A stretch of 64,000 bases of DNA from positions 111,497 to 175,496 of the forward strand of contig JAENYV010000009.1 of NCBI GenBank assembly GCA_016841605.1, written 5' to 3'. Below, in pieces: positions 1 to 8,315 of this stretch; within the stretch, counting starts at the first letter, position 1; every line of letters begins with the position of its first letter. Source of the stretch: Dethiobacter alkaliphilus. GTDB lineage: Bacteria > Bacillota > Dethiobacteria > DTU022 > UBA8154. Below the pieces are notes generated by a model. It saw only the letters and a list, made by a program, of their open reading frames with translations. It was not told the origin of the DNA and searched no databases. A program made the translations under genes and the position numbers.

Positions 1-420
<420 letters not shown>

Positions 421-1452
421 ATGTATATACCGCACAGAATTTTTTTTGAAAAAGATGCGCTAGAATATTCTTTGGGGAAAAAATTGATAGACCGGTTCCA
501 AAGGGAAGGGAAAGCGGTAAAATATACCTCTTCTCACAACAGGGTAACGCTTTTACCGGGGGATACTCCCCCCAAACGATTTTTGGAGGCTAAAAGAACA
601 CTGGTAGTCGGAGTTCGCCGGACCTTGACTTTTGCCGGATGCAAGCCGTCGGCGCATTATCAGCTCCCTCTGACTACCGGCTGTCCCGGTCTATGCCAAT
701 ATTGTTACCTGCATACCACTCTGGGCCCGCGACCCTACATGCGCCTTTATGTTAATGTAAATGAAATTTTAGAACAAGCGGCACAGTACATTCAAAGCAG
801 GCTCCCGGAAGAAACGTATTTTGAGGGAAGTGCGACTTCCGACCCTCTCGCCCTTGAACATTATAGCGGTTCCCTGGCCCGGACCATCAATTTTTTTTCC
901 GGTATGGAAAAAGGATTTTTCCGTTTTGCAACCAAGCAAACATATGTGAAAAACCTTTTAAAAGTTAAACACAATGGGAAAACCCAGGTTCGTTTTAGTA
1001 TTAATACTCCTAAAATTGTCCAAGATTACGAAGGTGGAGTTCCGCAAGTCAAGGAAAGGATTCGGGCAGCCCTGGCAATGAAAAAGGCAGGCTACCCGGT
1101 GGGTTTTCTCATCGCACCGGTTTTTATCTACGAAGGATGGGAGAAGGAATACCTGAATCTTTTGGAAGAAATTTCCTCTTTATGGAAGGCCAACTCTTCT
1201 CCCGGGGAAAATAATGATACTACCTTCGAAATAATTGCTCATCGTTTTACAGCCAGAGCGAAAAAAAATATTCTTTCCGTTTTTCCGCACTCCTCTCTTC
1301 CTCTAGAAGAGAAAGAAAGAAAATTTAAATACGGACAGTTCGGTTACGGAAAGTACCTCTATTCTCCCGATATTTACCAGCAGATGAAAGAACTCTTCCT
1401 TCCGACAGTTCCCAGGCTTTTCCCCGGGGGCGAAGTGAGCTACATCGTCTAA
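421..1452 (+). CDS. splB: Spore photoproduct lyase (radical SAM)
   Basis: Radical-SAM DNA repair enzyme that reverses the spore photoproduct (5-thyminyl-5,6-dihydrothymine) during germination. The [4Fe-4S] motif CxxxCxxC is visible at C88, C92 and C95 (GCPGLCQYC), followed by a YVNVNEIL segment and a conserved C-terminal YGKYLY region. The ATG at 421 is chosen over the upstream GTG at 403 because MYIPHRIFFEK matches usual SPL N-termini; the GTG lies within the purine-rich ribosome-binding region. 343 aa, the normal family length. The residue matching the Bacillus hydrogen-donor Cys141 is Ala138 (GSATSD), while a cysteine sits at position 74 (AGCKPSA), the arrangement reported for clostridial SPL. 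The downstream gene is convergent, 11 bp away, and also repair-related. Identification is firm; the exact start is less certain. Confidence 0.95.
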   Translation: MYIPHRIFFEKDALEYSLGKKLIDRFQREGKAVKYTSSHNRVTLLPGDTPPKRFLEAKRTLVVGVRRTLTFAGCKPSAHYQLPLTTGCPGLCQYCYLHTTLGPRPYMRLYVNVNEILEQAAQYIQSRLPEETYFEGSATSDPLALEHYSGSLARTINFFSGMEKGFFRFATKQTYVKNLLKVKHNGKTQVRFSINTPKIVQDYEGGVPQVKERIRAALAMKKAGYPVGFLIAPVFIYEGWEKEYLNLLEEISSLWKANSSPGENNDTTFEIIAHRFTARAKKNILSVFPHSSLPLEEKERKFKYGQFGYGKYLYSPDIYQQMKELFLPTVPRLFPGGEVSYIV

Positions 1453-1463
1453 TATTTATCTTT

Positions 1464-1934
1464 TTATTTAACAAGAACCTTTTCAAAATCCTGGACAAAA
1501 TATTTTTTACCTTTGTTAACAACACGGTGCCCTTCACTTTCTAAGAGGGCCCTGTGGTTCTCAATTCCCCCGGGATATTTTTCATTTAACTGACCCTTTG
1601 CTTTAAGTGTCCTCCAGTAGGGTGTAATTCCGGTTTTGCTTTCTAAAATTGCCTCCTCCGCTGCATGGGCAGCAATCCAGGTAAAAATCCCGGTTGTCAG
1701 GGGACAGGCAATAGTTGCTTCGTGTTTTGCAGCCAGCTTTGACCGTATTATCTCCGGAGTAATTATTTTACCCTCCGGAACCGTACGCATAATTTCATCA
1801 ACTTCAATGGGCGCAGGGATAACCATTGTACCATATCCCCATCTTTTACTCATTTTATCGTCTATTTCCTTCACTACCGGCAAATTTTTAGCGTCATAAA
1901 GTTTTTCTGTCCAGGAGGTTTTCTTCTTTGGCAC
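1464..1934 (-). CDS. MGMT-family DNA-binding protein (alkyltransferase-like)
   Basis: 156-aa protein with the fold signature of the C-terminal DNA-binding domain of O6-alkylguanine-DNA alkyltransferase: PEGKIITPEIIRSKLA, then TPYWRTLKAKGQL and NHRALLESEGH. The alkyl-acceptor PCHR motif is replaced by PYWR, so the acceptor cysteine is absent; the only cysteine (IACPLTTG) lies elsewhere. Members without the acceptor act as alkyltransferase-like lesion-recognition proteins, so a damage-sensing rather than direct-repair role is inferred. GTG start at 1934 preceded by AGGGGAG. It ends 11 bp from the convergent splB end, so two DNA-repair-related genes meet tail to tail. The family call is good; biochemical function is unproven. 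Confidence 0.75.
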   Translation of the reverse strand: MPKKKTSWTEKLYDAKNLPVVKEIDDKMSKRWGYGTMVIPAPIEVDEIMRTVPEGKIITPEIIRSKLAAKHEATIACPLTTGIFTWIAAHAAEEAILESKTGITPYWRTLKAKGQLNEKYPGGIENHRALLESEGHRVVNKGKKYFVQDFEKVLVK

Positions 1935-2041
1935 AGCAAACTCCCCTTTTTAAAAATTATATTACCTTACAATATTATACACTATTTTTCTTTCTTCCTG
2001 CTTTTTGCAAAAAGTGAACAATATCAAATAATGGTTCCTTT

Positions 2042-2072
2042 AAAAAGGGGCAGCATGCTAACATGCTGCCCC
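2042..2072 (-). terminator. Rho-independent terminator after the DUF1659-DUF2922 genes
   Basis: An 11-bp perfect stem (GGGGCAGCATG, loop of 4, CATGCTGCCCC) is followed on the minus strand by TTTTTA. It lies downstream of the DUF2922 gene, so it ends that two-gene unit. Confidence 0.85.
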
Positions 2073-2147
2073 TTCGAAAGAACTATTTCCCGGGAAATCC
2101 GAACAAATTTTTCACTTTACTAATCCGGAACGACAATTTTTACGCTA

Positions 2148-2372
2148 CTACTCTTCATAATTAACAATTTCCAGCATTTCGGTCGTCACTATCACAGCGC
2201 TAACTTTTTCCGTAATTGCCCCTGACGAAGTATCAAAAATATCGTTGTTTACTACCGCATCCATAGCGGCCTCAACATCAGCGGCCGCAGGATTTTCAAC
2301 AGGATTTTGCACGGTAATCGATGCTGCTCTTCCCGCTGCTGTTTTAAAATTCAACCTTAAAATTTTTGCCAA
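2148..2372 (-). CDS. DUF2922 family small protein
   Basis: 74-aa protein resembling the DUF2922 family, small Firmicutes proteins of unknown function commonly encoded beside DUF1659 genes, as here. Visible features: basic start AKILRLNF, a TVQNPVENP segment, a helix-forming VEAAMDAVV stretch and an acidic C-terminus. TTG start at 2372 with GGAGGG 8 bases upstream. It is the second gene of a two-gene unit and is followed by a strong terminator. No membrane segment or signal peptide. Function unknown. Confidence 0.75.
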   Translation of the reverse strand: MAKILRLNFKTAAGRAASITVQNPVENPAAADVEAAMDAVVNNDIFDTSSGAITEKVSAVIVTTEMLEIVNYEE

Positions 2373-2421
2373 AGTGAGGTCCCTCCTTTTTTATGATTTT
2401 TTTGCTTCTTTAAGCAGAAAA

Positions 2422-2655
2422 CTATCCTTCATCATTCAGCAATGTTACGGATTTAATTCTGGAGATGCTCTCCAGTTCCTCCGCTCCCAATACACCCAGT
2501 TTGGCTGCAAATTCGTAGAGGTTTTCATCGCTCACTCCCGGCTTAACCCGGGACCACGAACGATTACGGTAAATTGGATTACCAGTCTGGGGATCTGTCC
2601 CTACCTGCACTCTCAGCTGCAGCCTGTCACCTGAAGGAATAGCTACAATGGCCAT
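2422..2655 (-). CDS. DUF1659 family small protein
   Basis: 77-aa protein resembling DUF1659, with the characteristic GTDPQTGNPIYRNRSWSRV stretch (residues about 20-38) and a C-terminal SISRIKSVTL segment. ATG at 2655 (MAIVAI) is preferred because AAGGAGGTG lies 6 bases upstream; the GTG at 2664 is inside that ribosome-binding site. It precedes the DUF2922 gene by about 50 bp on the same strand and shares its terminator. The pairing is typical of Firmicutes; function unknown. Confidence 0.75.
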   Translation of the reverse strand: MAIVAIPSGDRLQLRVQVGTDPQTGNPIYRNRSWSRVKPGVSDENLYEFAAKLGVLGAEELESISRIKSVTLLNDEG

Positions 2656-2761
2656 TTTGTTCACCTCCTTTCGAGATAACTGTTTCTTATAGTTTCAATT
2701 GTCCCAAAGAAAGAAGTTTGAACAATATTCCATTCATCGGTAGACGGGCTTTTGCTTCTTA

Positions 2762-3289
2762 TTATGATAGGAACAAAACGTTATACAGCCAATAAAGTAG
2801 CGTTCCCAGTCCAAAAAAAACACTCAGGGGAAGCTGTTCGGCAATCTCATGTCTTTTTTTTGCGTCAACATCTTTACATCTATAGATACAAATTACTACC
2901 GAAGCAAATAATTGACCCAATTTTTTGCGAATTAGCAAGTAGATAATCGTCGTAATGCCCAAAATAACAAGACCGTAAAGGGTTGAAAAGAAAAGCTGTG
3001 AAGGCCCCACAAAAGCACCAACTGTAAATAGAAACTTTACATCTCCCCCGCAGGCCCATTTTTTACGATAAGGAATGAGCAGTATCACAAATCCTGCCAA
3101 CATCCCTGATATGGCTGTGGAAAGTCCACTTAACCCACCGGTCCAAAATTGAACAACCAACGCAAAGGTAAAAAATAGTACATTTAGCCGGTTAAATATT
3201 GCCTTGTAGCGAATATCACAATAGCAGGCCGCTGCGATATAGGCAGCCAAGGGGAGAGTGATAAGGATAGATCCGTCCAAGCTTATCAC
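2762..3289 (-). CDS. Prepilin peptidase (A24, TadV/CpaA-like)
   Basis: Integral-membrane aspartic protease of 175 aa that would cleave the leader of type IV-like prepilins on the cytoplasmic face. The two catalytic aspartates are visible in CDIRYKAIFN (near residue 25) and CGGDVKF (near residue 82), separated and followed by hydrophobic segments. It lacks the long N-terminal methylase domain of PilD, as in the Flp/Tad-type enzymes. The only substrate candidate nearby is the Flp pilin gene directly upstream (3382-3510). No Tad ATPase, secretin or assembly genes lie in the window, so the apparatus would have to be encoded elsewhere. Confidence 0.85.
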   Translation of the reverse strand: MISLDGSILITLPLAAYIAAACYCDIRYKAIFNRLNVLFFTFALVVQFWTGGLSGLSTAISGMLAGFVILLIPYRKKWACGGDVKFLFTVGAFVGPSQLFFSTLYGLVILGITTIIYLLIRKKLGQLFASVVICIYRCKDVDAKKRHEIAEQLPLSVFFGLGTLLYWLYNVLFLS

Positions 3290-3381
3290 CTCATTTTTTA
3301 GGGACAGGACCTAAAAAGACAGGACCTGCCGGGTTAGAGTTTACGGAACACATTAGGCATAAGGTTGAGGTAGAGTCCCAG

Positions 3382-3510
3382 CTACCCCAGTAAGCTGAGA
3401 GCCCCTAAGATTATTGCAGCGACAAAAGCCATAACCAGACCGTATTCAACCATTCCCTGGCCTCTGTCATCCATCCAGAGTTCGTAGAGAAATCGCTTAA
3501 ACTGCAGCAC
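3382..3510 (-). CDS. flp: Flp/Fap-type class III pilin (42 aa)
   Basis: Very short gene read directly from the sequence: 42 aa, GTG start at 3510 preceded by GGAGGATGTCC, TAG stop at 3382-3384. The protein has a leader ending in DDRG followed by QGMVEYGLVMAFVAAII, the Flp-pilin hallmark: Gly before the cleavage site, Glu at +5, Tyr at +6, then a single hydrophobic helix. It would be processed by the prepilin peptidase encoded just downstream (about 90 bp gap). Flp pilins build thin adhesive fibres. The mature part is at the short end for the family. Confidence 0.85.
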   Translation of the reverse strand: MLQFKRFLYELWMDDRGQGMVEYGLVMAFVAAIILGALSLLG

Positions 3511-3610
3511 CGGACATCCTCCTTCCCTGTATATCCTGCAGTATAATATTCATATATACTATTTTATGTTACCCAATAAATATGTAATAAGCTGAAGCCA
3601 TCAAATACAT

Positions 3611-3632
3611 AAAAAAATCCGCCTTTCGCGGG
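3611..3632 (-). terminator. Hairpin with U-run upstream of the pilin gene
   Basis: On the minus strand CCGC-GAAAG-GCGG is followed by seven T. It lies about 100 bases upstream of the Flp pilin start, with no gene before it on that strand. It could be a transcriptional attenuator in the pilin leader or a stray terminator. The stem is short. Confidence 0.4.
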
Positions 3633-3748
3633 TTCTTTAATACCAATATACTTTATATCCTTCTTATCTATCTTTTTTTATAAATTATGGTTATAATATG
3701 AAAGAAACTTGTAAGTTCTTTAAGCATATTTATAAGGAAGGGATATCT

Positions 3749-4579
3749 ATGAAAAGATCCGCGGGTCTTTTTCTTATTGCAGCGTTGCTTTTGTTCATAG
3801 GTTGCGAGGCTCCGAAAGGAGAACCTGTCCCCCCACCGGGTAAAGATGAGCCGGCCTTAATGGATATTGCTGTTTATTATATTAAAAGTACTAATACGGA
3901 TTTTTACCTGGTGCGGGAAGTGCACACAATAACGGAAACATCCCGTATTTTTGAAGCCGCAGTTGAAGAACTGGTTCAGGGAAATCCGCAAACTGATGGA
4001 GCTTTCCGTATCCTCCCGCCGGAAACCCAGGTGAAAGAAATCAGGGTAGCTGAAAACCTCGCTACCGTTAATTTCTCTGAAGAAGTTTTAAATGCCAACA
4101 CCGGATCAGCCGGAGAGGCACTGGGGATTCAGAGTATTGTTAACACTCTTACTGAATTTGAGGAAATTGACCGGGTAGCTTTTGAAGTAGAAGAAACTCC
4201 GGATGAACGGGTGAAGGACTGGTGGGGTCATGTTGGCCTTGAACAGCAGCCTTTTGCGAGGGACCTGTCCAGTGTCCGGGAACCGGCCATTTGGCTCTAC
4301 GAGCCGGCTCCTAACCAGGAAGTTTCCAGTCCTTTGACTGTACGGGGTAGTGCCCGGGTCTTTGAAGCTACGGTCAACCTCCGCTTACTTTCAGATAACG
4401 GGAATATTCTGGAGGAAACGTTTACTACGGCGACAGAAGGGGCACCGGGACGGGGAGAATTTGAGGCGGTCCTAAAAAACACACCTCCTGCAAGTACGAA
4501 AGGAACGCTTGAGGTATTTTGGAGCAACCCGAAAGACGGCAGCGAAACAGACAAAGTCCGGGTTTCCCTTCAATTTTAA
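3749..4579 (+). CDS. GerMN / Gmad2 domain lipoprotein
   Basis: 276-aa exported protein. The N-terminus MKRSAGLFLIAALLLFIGC is a lipoprotein signal peptide with lipobox Cys near residue 19. A GerMN (sporulation/germination) domain follows, recognisable by EELVQGNP, the NFSEEVL strand and the SIVNTLTEF-x-EIDRVAFEVE end. A C-terminal Gmad2 immunoglobulin-like domain (AIWLYEPAPNQEVSSPLTVRGSA) closes the protein. ATG 3749 is chosen over 3698 because AAGGAAGGG lies just upstream and the signal peptide then starts correctly. GerMN proteins act at the cell surface, often in spore or envelope functions. A second GerMN gene lies at 15365-16603. A stem-loop follows the gene. Confidence 0.85.
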   Translation: MKRSAGLFLIAALLLFIGCEAPKGEPVPPPGKDEPALMDIAVYYIKSTNTDFYLVREVHTITETSRIFEAAVEELVQGNPQTDGAFRILPPETQVKEIRVAENLATVNFSEEVLNANTGSAGEALGIQSIVNTLTEFEEIDRVAFEVEETPDERVKDWWGHVGLEQQPFARDLSSVREPAIWLYEPAPNQEVSSPLTVRGSARVFEATVNLRLLSDNGNILEETFTTATEGAPGRGEFEAVLKNTPPASTKGTLEVFWSNPKDGSETDKVRVSLQF

Positions 4580-4620
4580 CAAAGCATAGGCAATTCTATC
4601 ATTTTCTCATTACATTACTT

Positions 4621-4672
4621 AAGAGCCGGGGGTATACAATATTAAAGGAACATCCCCCGGCTCTTCGTTTTC
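4621..4672 (+). terminator. Terminator-like stem-loop after the GerMN gene
   Basis: A 12-bp perfect inverted repeat, AAGAGCCGGGGG ... CCCCCGGCTCTT, with a 21-base loop, followed by CGTTTTCC on the plus strand. The U-tract is weak but the stem is very stable. It sits between convergent ends of the GerMN gene and the pst-phoU operon and may serve both strands. On the minus side a second small hairpin (CGTTTTC/GAAAACG) precedes it. Confidence 0.65.
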
Positions 4673-4737
4673 CTGCGAAAACGTGTGTGTAGTCCCCCAG
4701 CTCCGCAATTTTAACGTAAAAAGCAAATTTTTCTCCC

Positions 4738-5397
4738 TCATGGTACGATTTTTCTGTCTCCTGTCACCAGGAAAATGACTTCTTCCCCGATGTTAACCGC
4801 ATGATCGGAGATACGCTCCAGATAACGACTTACAAATAGAAGATGGGAGGCCTGGGTAATAGTGCTGGGTTTCTCCATCATTATGATTAGAAGTTCCCTA
4901 AAAATCTGTCCATGAAGCTTATCTACTTCATCGTCCTCACCCATCATTTTCAGCGCGAGTTCTACATCCTCGTGAATATATGCATCCAGCGATTCTTTTA
5001 CCATTCTCTGGGTTATAAGAGCCATGCGCGGGATATCCACCAGGGGCTTAATTAGTGGGTCACGGCCGATACGACAGACTATTCGGGCAATGGCAACAGC
5101 ATAATCCGCCATCCTCTCCAGATCAAGAATTAATTTAAAGAGTGTCGCAACTGACCTTAAATCTCTGGCCATGGGCTGCTGTGTAGCAATAAGCTCCAAA
5201 CAACCTTCTTCTATTTCCATCTCTAACATATCGATACGATCATCATCCACGATAACGATAGACGCTAGTTCCGTATCCTGCTCTCTTAAAGATTCAACGG
5301 ATTTGGCTATAGCATCTTCCACCAGCCCTCCCATTTGTAAAAGTCTTTTATTTAATTCTTCTACCTTTTTTTTAAGAAGAATCTTTTTCTGTTCCAT
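4738..5397 (-). CDS. phoU: Phosphate transport system regulator PhoU
   Basis: 219-aa cytoplasmic protein with two tandem three-helix PhoU repeats: MGGLVEDAIAKSVESL with VDDDRIDMLEMEIEE in the first, and later EDDEVDKLHGQIFREL with FVSRYLERISDHAVNIGEE. It links Pst transporter activity to the PhoR kinase so that phosphate sufficiency shuts off the Pho response. ATG at 5397 (MEQKKILL) is chosen because GAGGAGGAGG precedes it; an in-frame upstream extension would overlap pstB and is lysine/arginine-rich low-complexity sequence. Last gene of pstSCAB-phoU, 49 bp after pstB. Identification is secure. Confidence 0.95.
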   Translation of the reverse strand: MEQKKILLKKKVEELNKRLLQMGGLVEDAIAKSVESLREQDTELASIVIVDDDRIDMLEMEIEEGCLELIATQQPMARDLRSVATLFKLILDLERMADYAVAIARIVCRIGRDPLIKPLVDIPRMALITQRMVKESLDAYIHEDVELALKMMGEDDEVDKLHGQIFRELLIIMMEKPSTITQASHLLFVSRYLERISDHAVNIGEEVIFLVTGDRKIVP

Positions 5398-5446
5398 TGC
5401 ATCCTCCTCCTCTTTCCTCTTTTTCCTTTTATCTTTTCCTTTTTTC

Positions 5447-6322
5447 TTAACCGAATCGTCCGGTAATATATTCTTCAGTCTTACTGTCTCGCGGCCGGGT
5501 GAAAATCTGGGATGTTTTTCCCCATTCAACCAGTTCGCCCAGCAAAAAGAAGGCAGTTGTATCAGAGATACGAGCGGCTTGCTGCATATTGTGTGTAACT
5601 ATAATAATGGTATAATCACTGGCCAGAGTACGGATCAAATCTTCAATCCGCTGGGTAGCCACAGGATCGAGAGCCGAAGTCGGTTCGTCCATTAAAATAA
5701 TCTCCGGCCTGACAGCCAGAACCCGGGCGATACAAAGACGCTGCTGCTGCCCGCCTGAAAGTGAAAGACCAAATTCCTTCAGCCTATCCTTGACCTCATC
5801 CCACAGGGCAGCCTGGGTCAGGCTTTTTTCCACAATTTCATCGAGGATAGCCCGTTTTTTTATTCCGTGGATCCTCGGGCCATAAGCAACATTTTCATAA
5901 ATGCTTTTCGGAAAAGGGTTGGGCTGCTGAAAGACAAGGCCTACCCGGCGGCGAAGCTCTACAACATCCACAGAGGATTCATAAATATCCTTTCCGTCAA
6001 TAGACACTTTCCCTTCAACCCTGCTTCCCAGGATCAGATCATTCATCCGGTTAATTATGCGTAAAAAAGTGGTTTTACCACATCCGGAAGGACCGATTAG
6101 AGCTGTTACCTCGTTGGCAATAATATCAAAACTAATATCGGTTAATGCCCGCGTCGGCCCATAATAAAATGAAAGAGCCTCCGCCTTAACCTTTGTTTTC
6201 TGCTGAACAACATTGCTGCTTTTTGCCTTTTGTGACAATTTAGTAACAATTCTCGGTTGTTCTTTTACCTTAATTTCTTGAGGCAATTCACTGTTTTTTT
6301 GCGGTTTATCAGCAATTATCAT
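5447..6322 (-). CDS. pstB: Phosphate ABC transporter ATP-binding protein PstB
   Basis: ATPase of the high-affinity phosphate importer. Walker [10 protein letters not shown], signature [16 protein letters not shown], Walker [14 protein letters not shown] and the H-loop VTHNM are all intact, and [17 protein letters not shown] is the diagnostic PstB segment. ATG 6322 (MIIADK) has GGAGGAAAAGAA just upstream and is preferred to the ATG 18 bases earlier. The protein (about 291 aa) carries a basic, glutamine-rich N-terminal extension of roughly 40 residues beyond the usual 250-aa PstB. Fourth gene of the operon; couples to PstA/PstC in the membrane. Confidence 0.95.
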   Translation of the reverse strand: MIIADKPQKNSELPQEIKVKEQPRIVTKLSQKAKSSNVVQQKTKVKAEALSFYYGPTRALTDISFDIIANEVTALIGPSGCGKTTFLRIINRMNDLILGSRVEGKVSIDGKDIYESSVDVVELRRRVGLVFQQPNPFPKSIYENVAYGPRIHGIKKRAILDEIVEKSLTQAALWDEVKDRLKEFGLSLSGGQQQRLCIARVLAVRPEIILMDEPTSALDPVATQRIEDLIRTLASDYTIIIVTHNMQQAARISDTTAFFLLGELVEWGKTSQIFTRPRDSKTEEYITGRFG

Positions 6323-6353
6323 TTCTTTTCCTCCATTCATATACTACCTCTTA

Positions 6354-7229
6354 CTACCTCTGAAACCGTTTCCGGTACCTGTAACGAAGGATAATAGCCC
6401 CCAGGTTAAGAAGAAAAACCATGGCTAAAAGGACAAAAGCGGTACCGTAAGCAATGGGACGCACTGCCGAAATATTATGATGCTGTGTGGCCATAATAAA
6501 CAGATGGTATGGAAGAGCCATAAACTGGCTGAAGGGAGAATTTGGTAAGAAAGGTAAAAAGAAAGCCGCTCCGGTAAAAAGAATGGGGGCCGTTTCCCCC
6601 GCAGCTCTGGCCAATCCCAGGATGACCCCTGTCAGCATACCGGGGAAAGCCGGCGGCAAAACAAGTGTGCGAATCATCTGCCACTTGGTTGCCCCCAGGG
6701 CCAGACCTCCTTCCCTGAAAGACTTGGGTACCGTTTTCAGGGCTTCCTCGGCTGCAGTTACCGTAACCGGTAAAGTCAGCAGCCCCAGTGTTAAACCGGC
6801 AGCTAAAAGAGATGCTCGAAAACCCATTATCTGAACAAAGAGCGCCACTCCAAAAAGTCCGAAAACAATCGAGGGGACTCCTGCCAGGTTGCGAAGCGAT
6901 ATACGTATCAGTCGTGTAATTTTTCCCTGTGTTGCATACTCGTTTAAAAAGATTGCTGAAGCAACTCCCAGGGGAACAGCCAGCAGGGCAGCCAGTACAG
7001 TTACGTACAAAGTTCCTACAATGGCTGGGAAAATGCCCCCCTCGGTCATCCCCGTCTTGGGCATCTTTGTAATAAAGTCCCAGCTTAAAACACCTATTCC
7101 TTTAGCAGTAATATCATATAGAATAACTCCAAGAATGAACATTACTAAAAATAACGATAACCTCAGGGATAGAAAAGCAAATTTCTCGCTTACATTTCTG
7201 CGATGATGGTTCTCTTCTTTAGTCAACAT
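6354..7229 (-). CDS. pstA: Phosphate ABC transporter permease PstA
   Basis: 291-aa inner-membrane permease with about six hydrophobic segments. The EAA coupling loop reads EEALKTVPKSFREGGLALGATKWQ, and the family pattern GVPSIVFGLFG follows AGETAPILFTGAAFF-type sequence. It forms the transmembrane channel with PstC. It starts 5 bp after the pstC stop, with GGAAGGAGC overlapping the end of pstC, consistent with translational coupling. Residues 1-20 are hydrophilic and cytoplasmic. Confidence 0.95.
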   Translation of the reverse strand: MLTKEENHHRRNVSEKFAFLSLRLSLFLVMFILGVILYDITAKGIGVLSWDFITKMPKTGMTEGGIFPAIVGTLYVTVLAALLAVPLGVASAIFLNEYATQGKITRLIRISLRNLAGVPSIVFGLFGVALFVQIMGFRASLLAAGLTLGLLTLPVTVTAAEEALKTVPKSFREGGLALGATKWQMIRTLVLPPAFPGMLTGVILGLARAAGETAPILFTGAAFFLPFLPNSPFSQFMALPYHLFIMATQHHNISAVRPIAYGTAFVLLAMVFLLNLGAIILRYRYRKRFQR

Positions 7230-7234
7230 AATTC

Positions 7235-8113
7235 TTATGCTCCTTCCCTGTAATGCTGGAAAATAAGGTCTGCAATTAAATTAATAACAAATGTAATCAG
7301 AAAGAGAACCAGTCCGACAAAAAAAAGGGAGTGAAAGTGGACGCTGCCCATGGGGACCTCGCCCATTTCAATAGCAATATTGGCACTAAGCGTCCGCACA
7401 GAATCCAGAAAAGAAGATGGGTTCGCCAGGGCGTTCCCGGTAGCCATCAGAACGGTCATCGTTTCACCGATGGCCCGCCCCATCCCCAACATGGAAGCAG
7501 CAATAATCCCCGACAGGGCCGCGGGAAGAATAACCTTCCTCAGGGTCTGCCAGCGGGTCGCTCCCAGGGCCAGGGAGGCATGTTTGTAATTCTGAGGAAC
7601 AGAAGAAATTGCGTCTTCCGCGATGGTGATTACCGTCGGAAGTGCCATAATCCCGACCAGAATAGAACCGTTCAGAGCATTAATGCCGGTGGGAATATTA
7701 AATAAACGTGAAAGCAAAGGAGCCACGACAACAAGGCCAAAAAAGCCCAGGACAACGGATGGGATACCTGCCAGAATTTCAATAATCGGTTTAAAAATTT
7801 CCCTTTCCCTGGTACTGGCGATCTCCGCCAGATAAGCTGCGCAGGCAACCCCAAGGGGGACGGCAATAATCAGAGAGCCCGCTCCTACCATAAACGTTCC
7901 CTTAATTAAGTTCCAAATGCTGTACTGGGGTCCGCTAAAAGCCGTAGGGTTCCAGTACCCTTCTGCAAAAAAAGCCTTGATCCCAACCTTACTGATGGCA
8001 GGAAAACTGCTGTTTAATAAAAGATAAAAAATACCGAAGAGGATAACTATGGAGAGTAAGCCACATACCATAAAGAAATATCTGACGCTTTTTTCTTTGA
8101 ATCTTTGCAACAA
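7235..8113 (-). CDS. pstC: Phosphate ABC transporter permease PstC
   Basis: 292-aa inner-membrane permease paired with PstA. It shows GIPSVVLGFFGL, the EAA loop EDAISSVPQNYKHASLALGATRWQ, and RAIGETMTVLMATGNA, all standard for PstC. TTG start with GGAGGGG immediately upstream. It lies about 200 bp downstream of pstS; that spacer contains a stem-loop (8147-8188) but no strong U-run, so pstC-A-B-phoU are probably transcribed by read-through from the pstS promoter at a lower level. Confidence 0.95.
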   Translation of the reverse strand: MLQRFKEKSVRYFFMVCGLLSIVILFGIFYLLLNSSFPAISKVGIKAFFAEGYWNPTAFSGPQYSIWNLIKGTFMVGAGSLIIAVPLGVACAAYLAEIASTREREIFKPIIEILAGIPSVVLGFFGLVVVAPLLSRLFNIPTGINALNGSILVGIMALPTVITIAEDAISSVPQNYKHASLALGATRWQTLRKVILPAALSGIIAASMLGMGRAIGETMTVLMATGNALANPSSFLDSVRTLSANIAIEMGEVPMGSVHFHSLFFVGLVLFLITFVINLIADLIFQHYREGA

Positions 8114-8146
8114 AACCCCTCCAACTTGCTTATTTCGAACGGAGAT

Positions 8147-8188
8147 ACCCGGCTTCCAAGAGTCAAAATATGCAGGCGGATGCCGGGT
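8147..8188 (-). other. Intercistronic stem-loop between pstS and pstC
   Basis: Eleven-base arms (ACCCGGCATCC and GGAAGCCGGGT on the minus strand, one mismatch) enclose a 20-base loop. No U-tract follows. The placement after a binding-protein gene and before the membrane components suggests an mRNA-stabilising or partial-termination element that raises pstS output relative to pstCAB. Confidence 0.55.
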
Positions 8189-8315
8189 AAAGCAGGTAAA
8201 GCAGGGAGCTTTTGACCTTTATTCTTTTGAATTTATCCTATTTTTTTTAGTATCTTGATTTTCGTAAATCTTTCTCTTATTTTTGTTGAATTGATCCTTT
8301 ATAAACTTGTTCCGG

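Noticed and set aside
3511-3700. Cyclic-di-GMP riboswitch before the pilin gene
   Set aside because: No conserved riboswitch core found; only a short hairpin with a U-run.
6475-7206. Several open frames on both strands over pstA
   Set aside because: Shadows of pstA; no ribosome sites, no protein-like composition.
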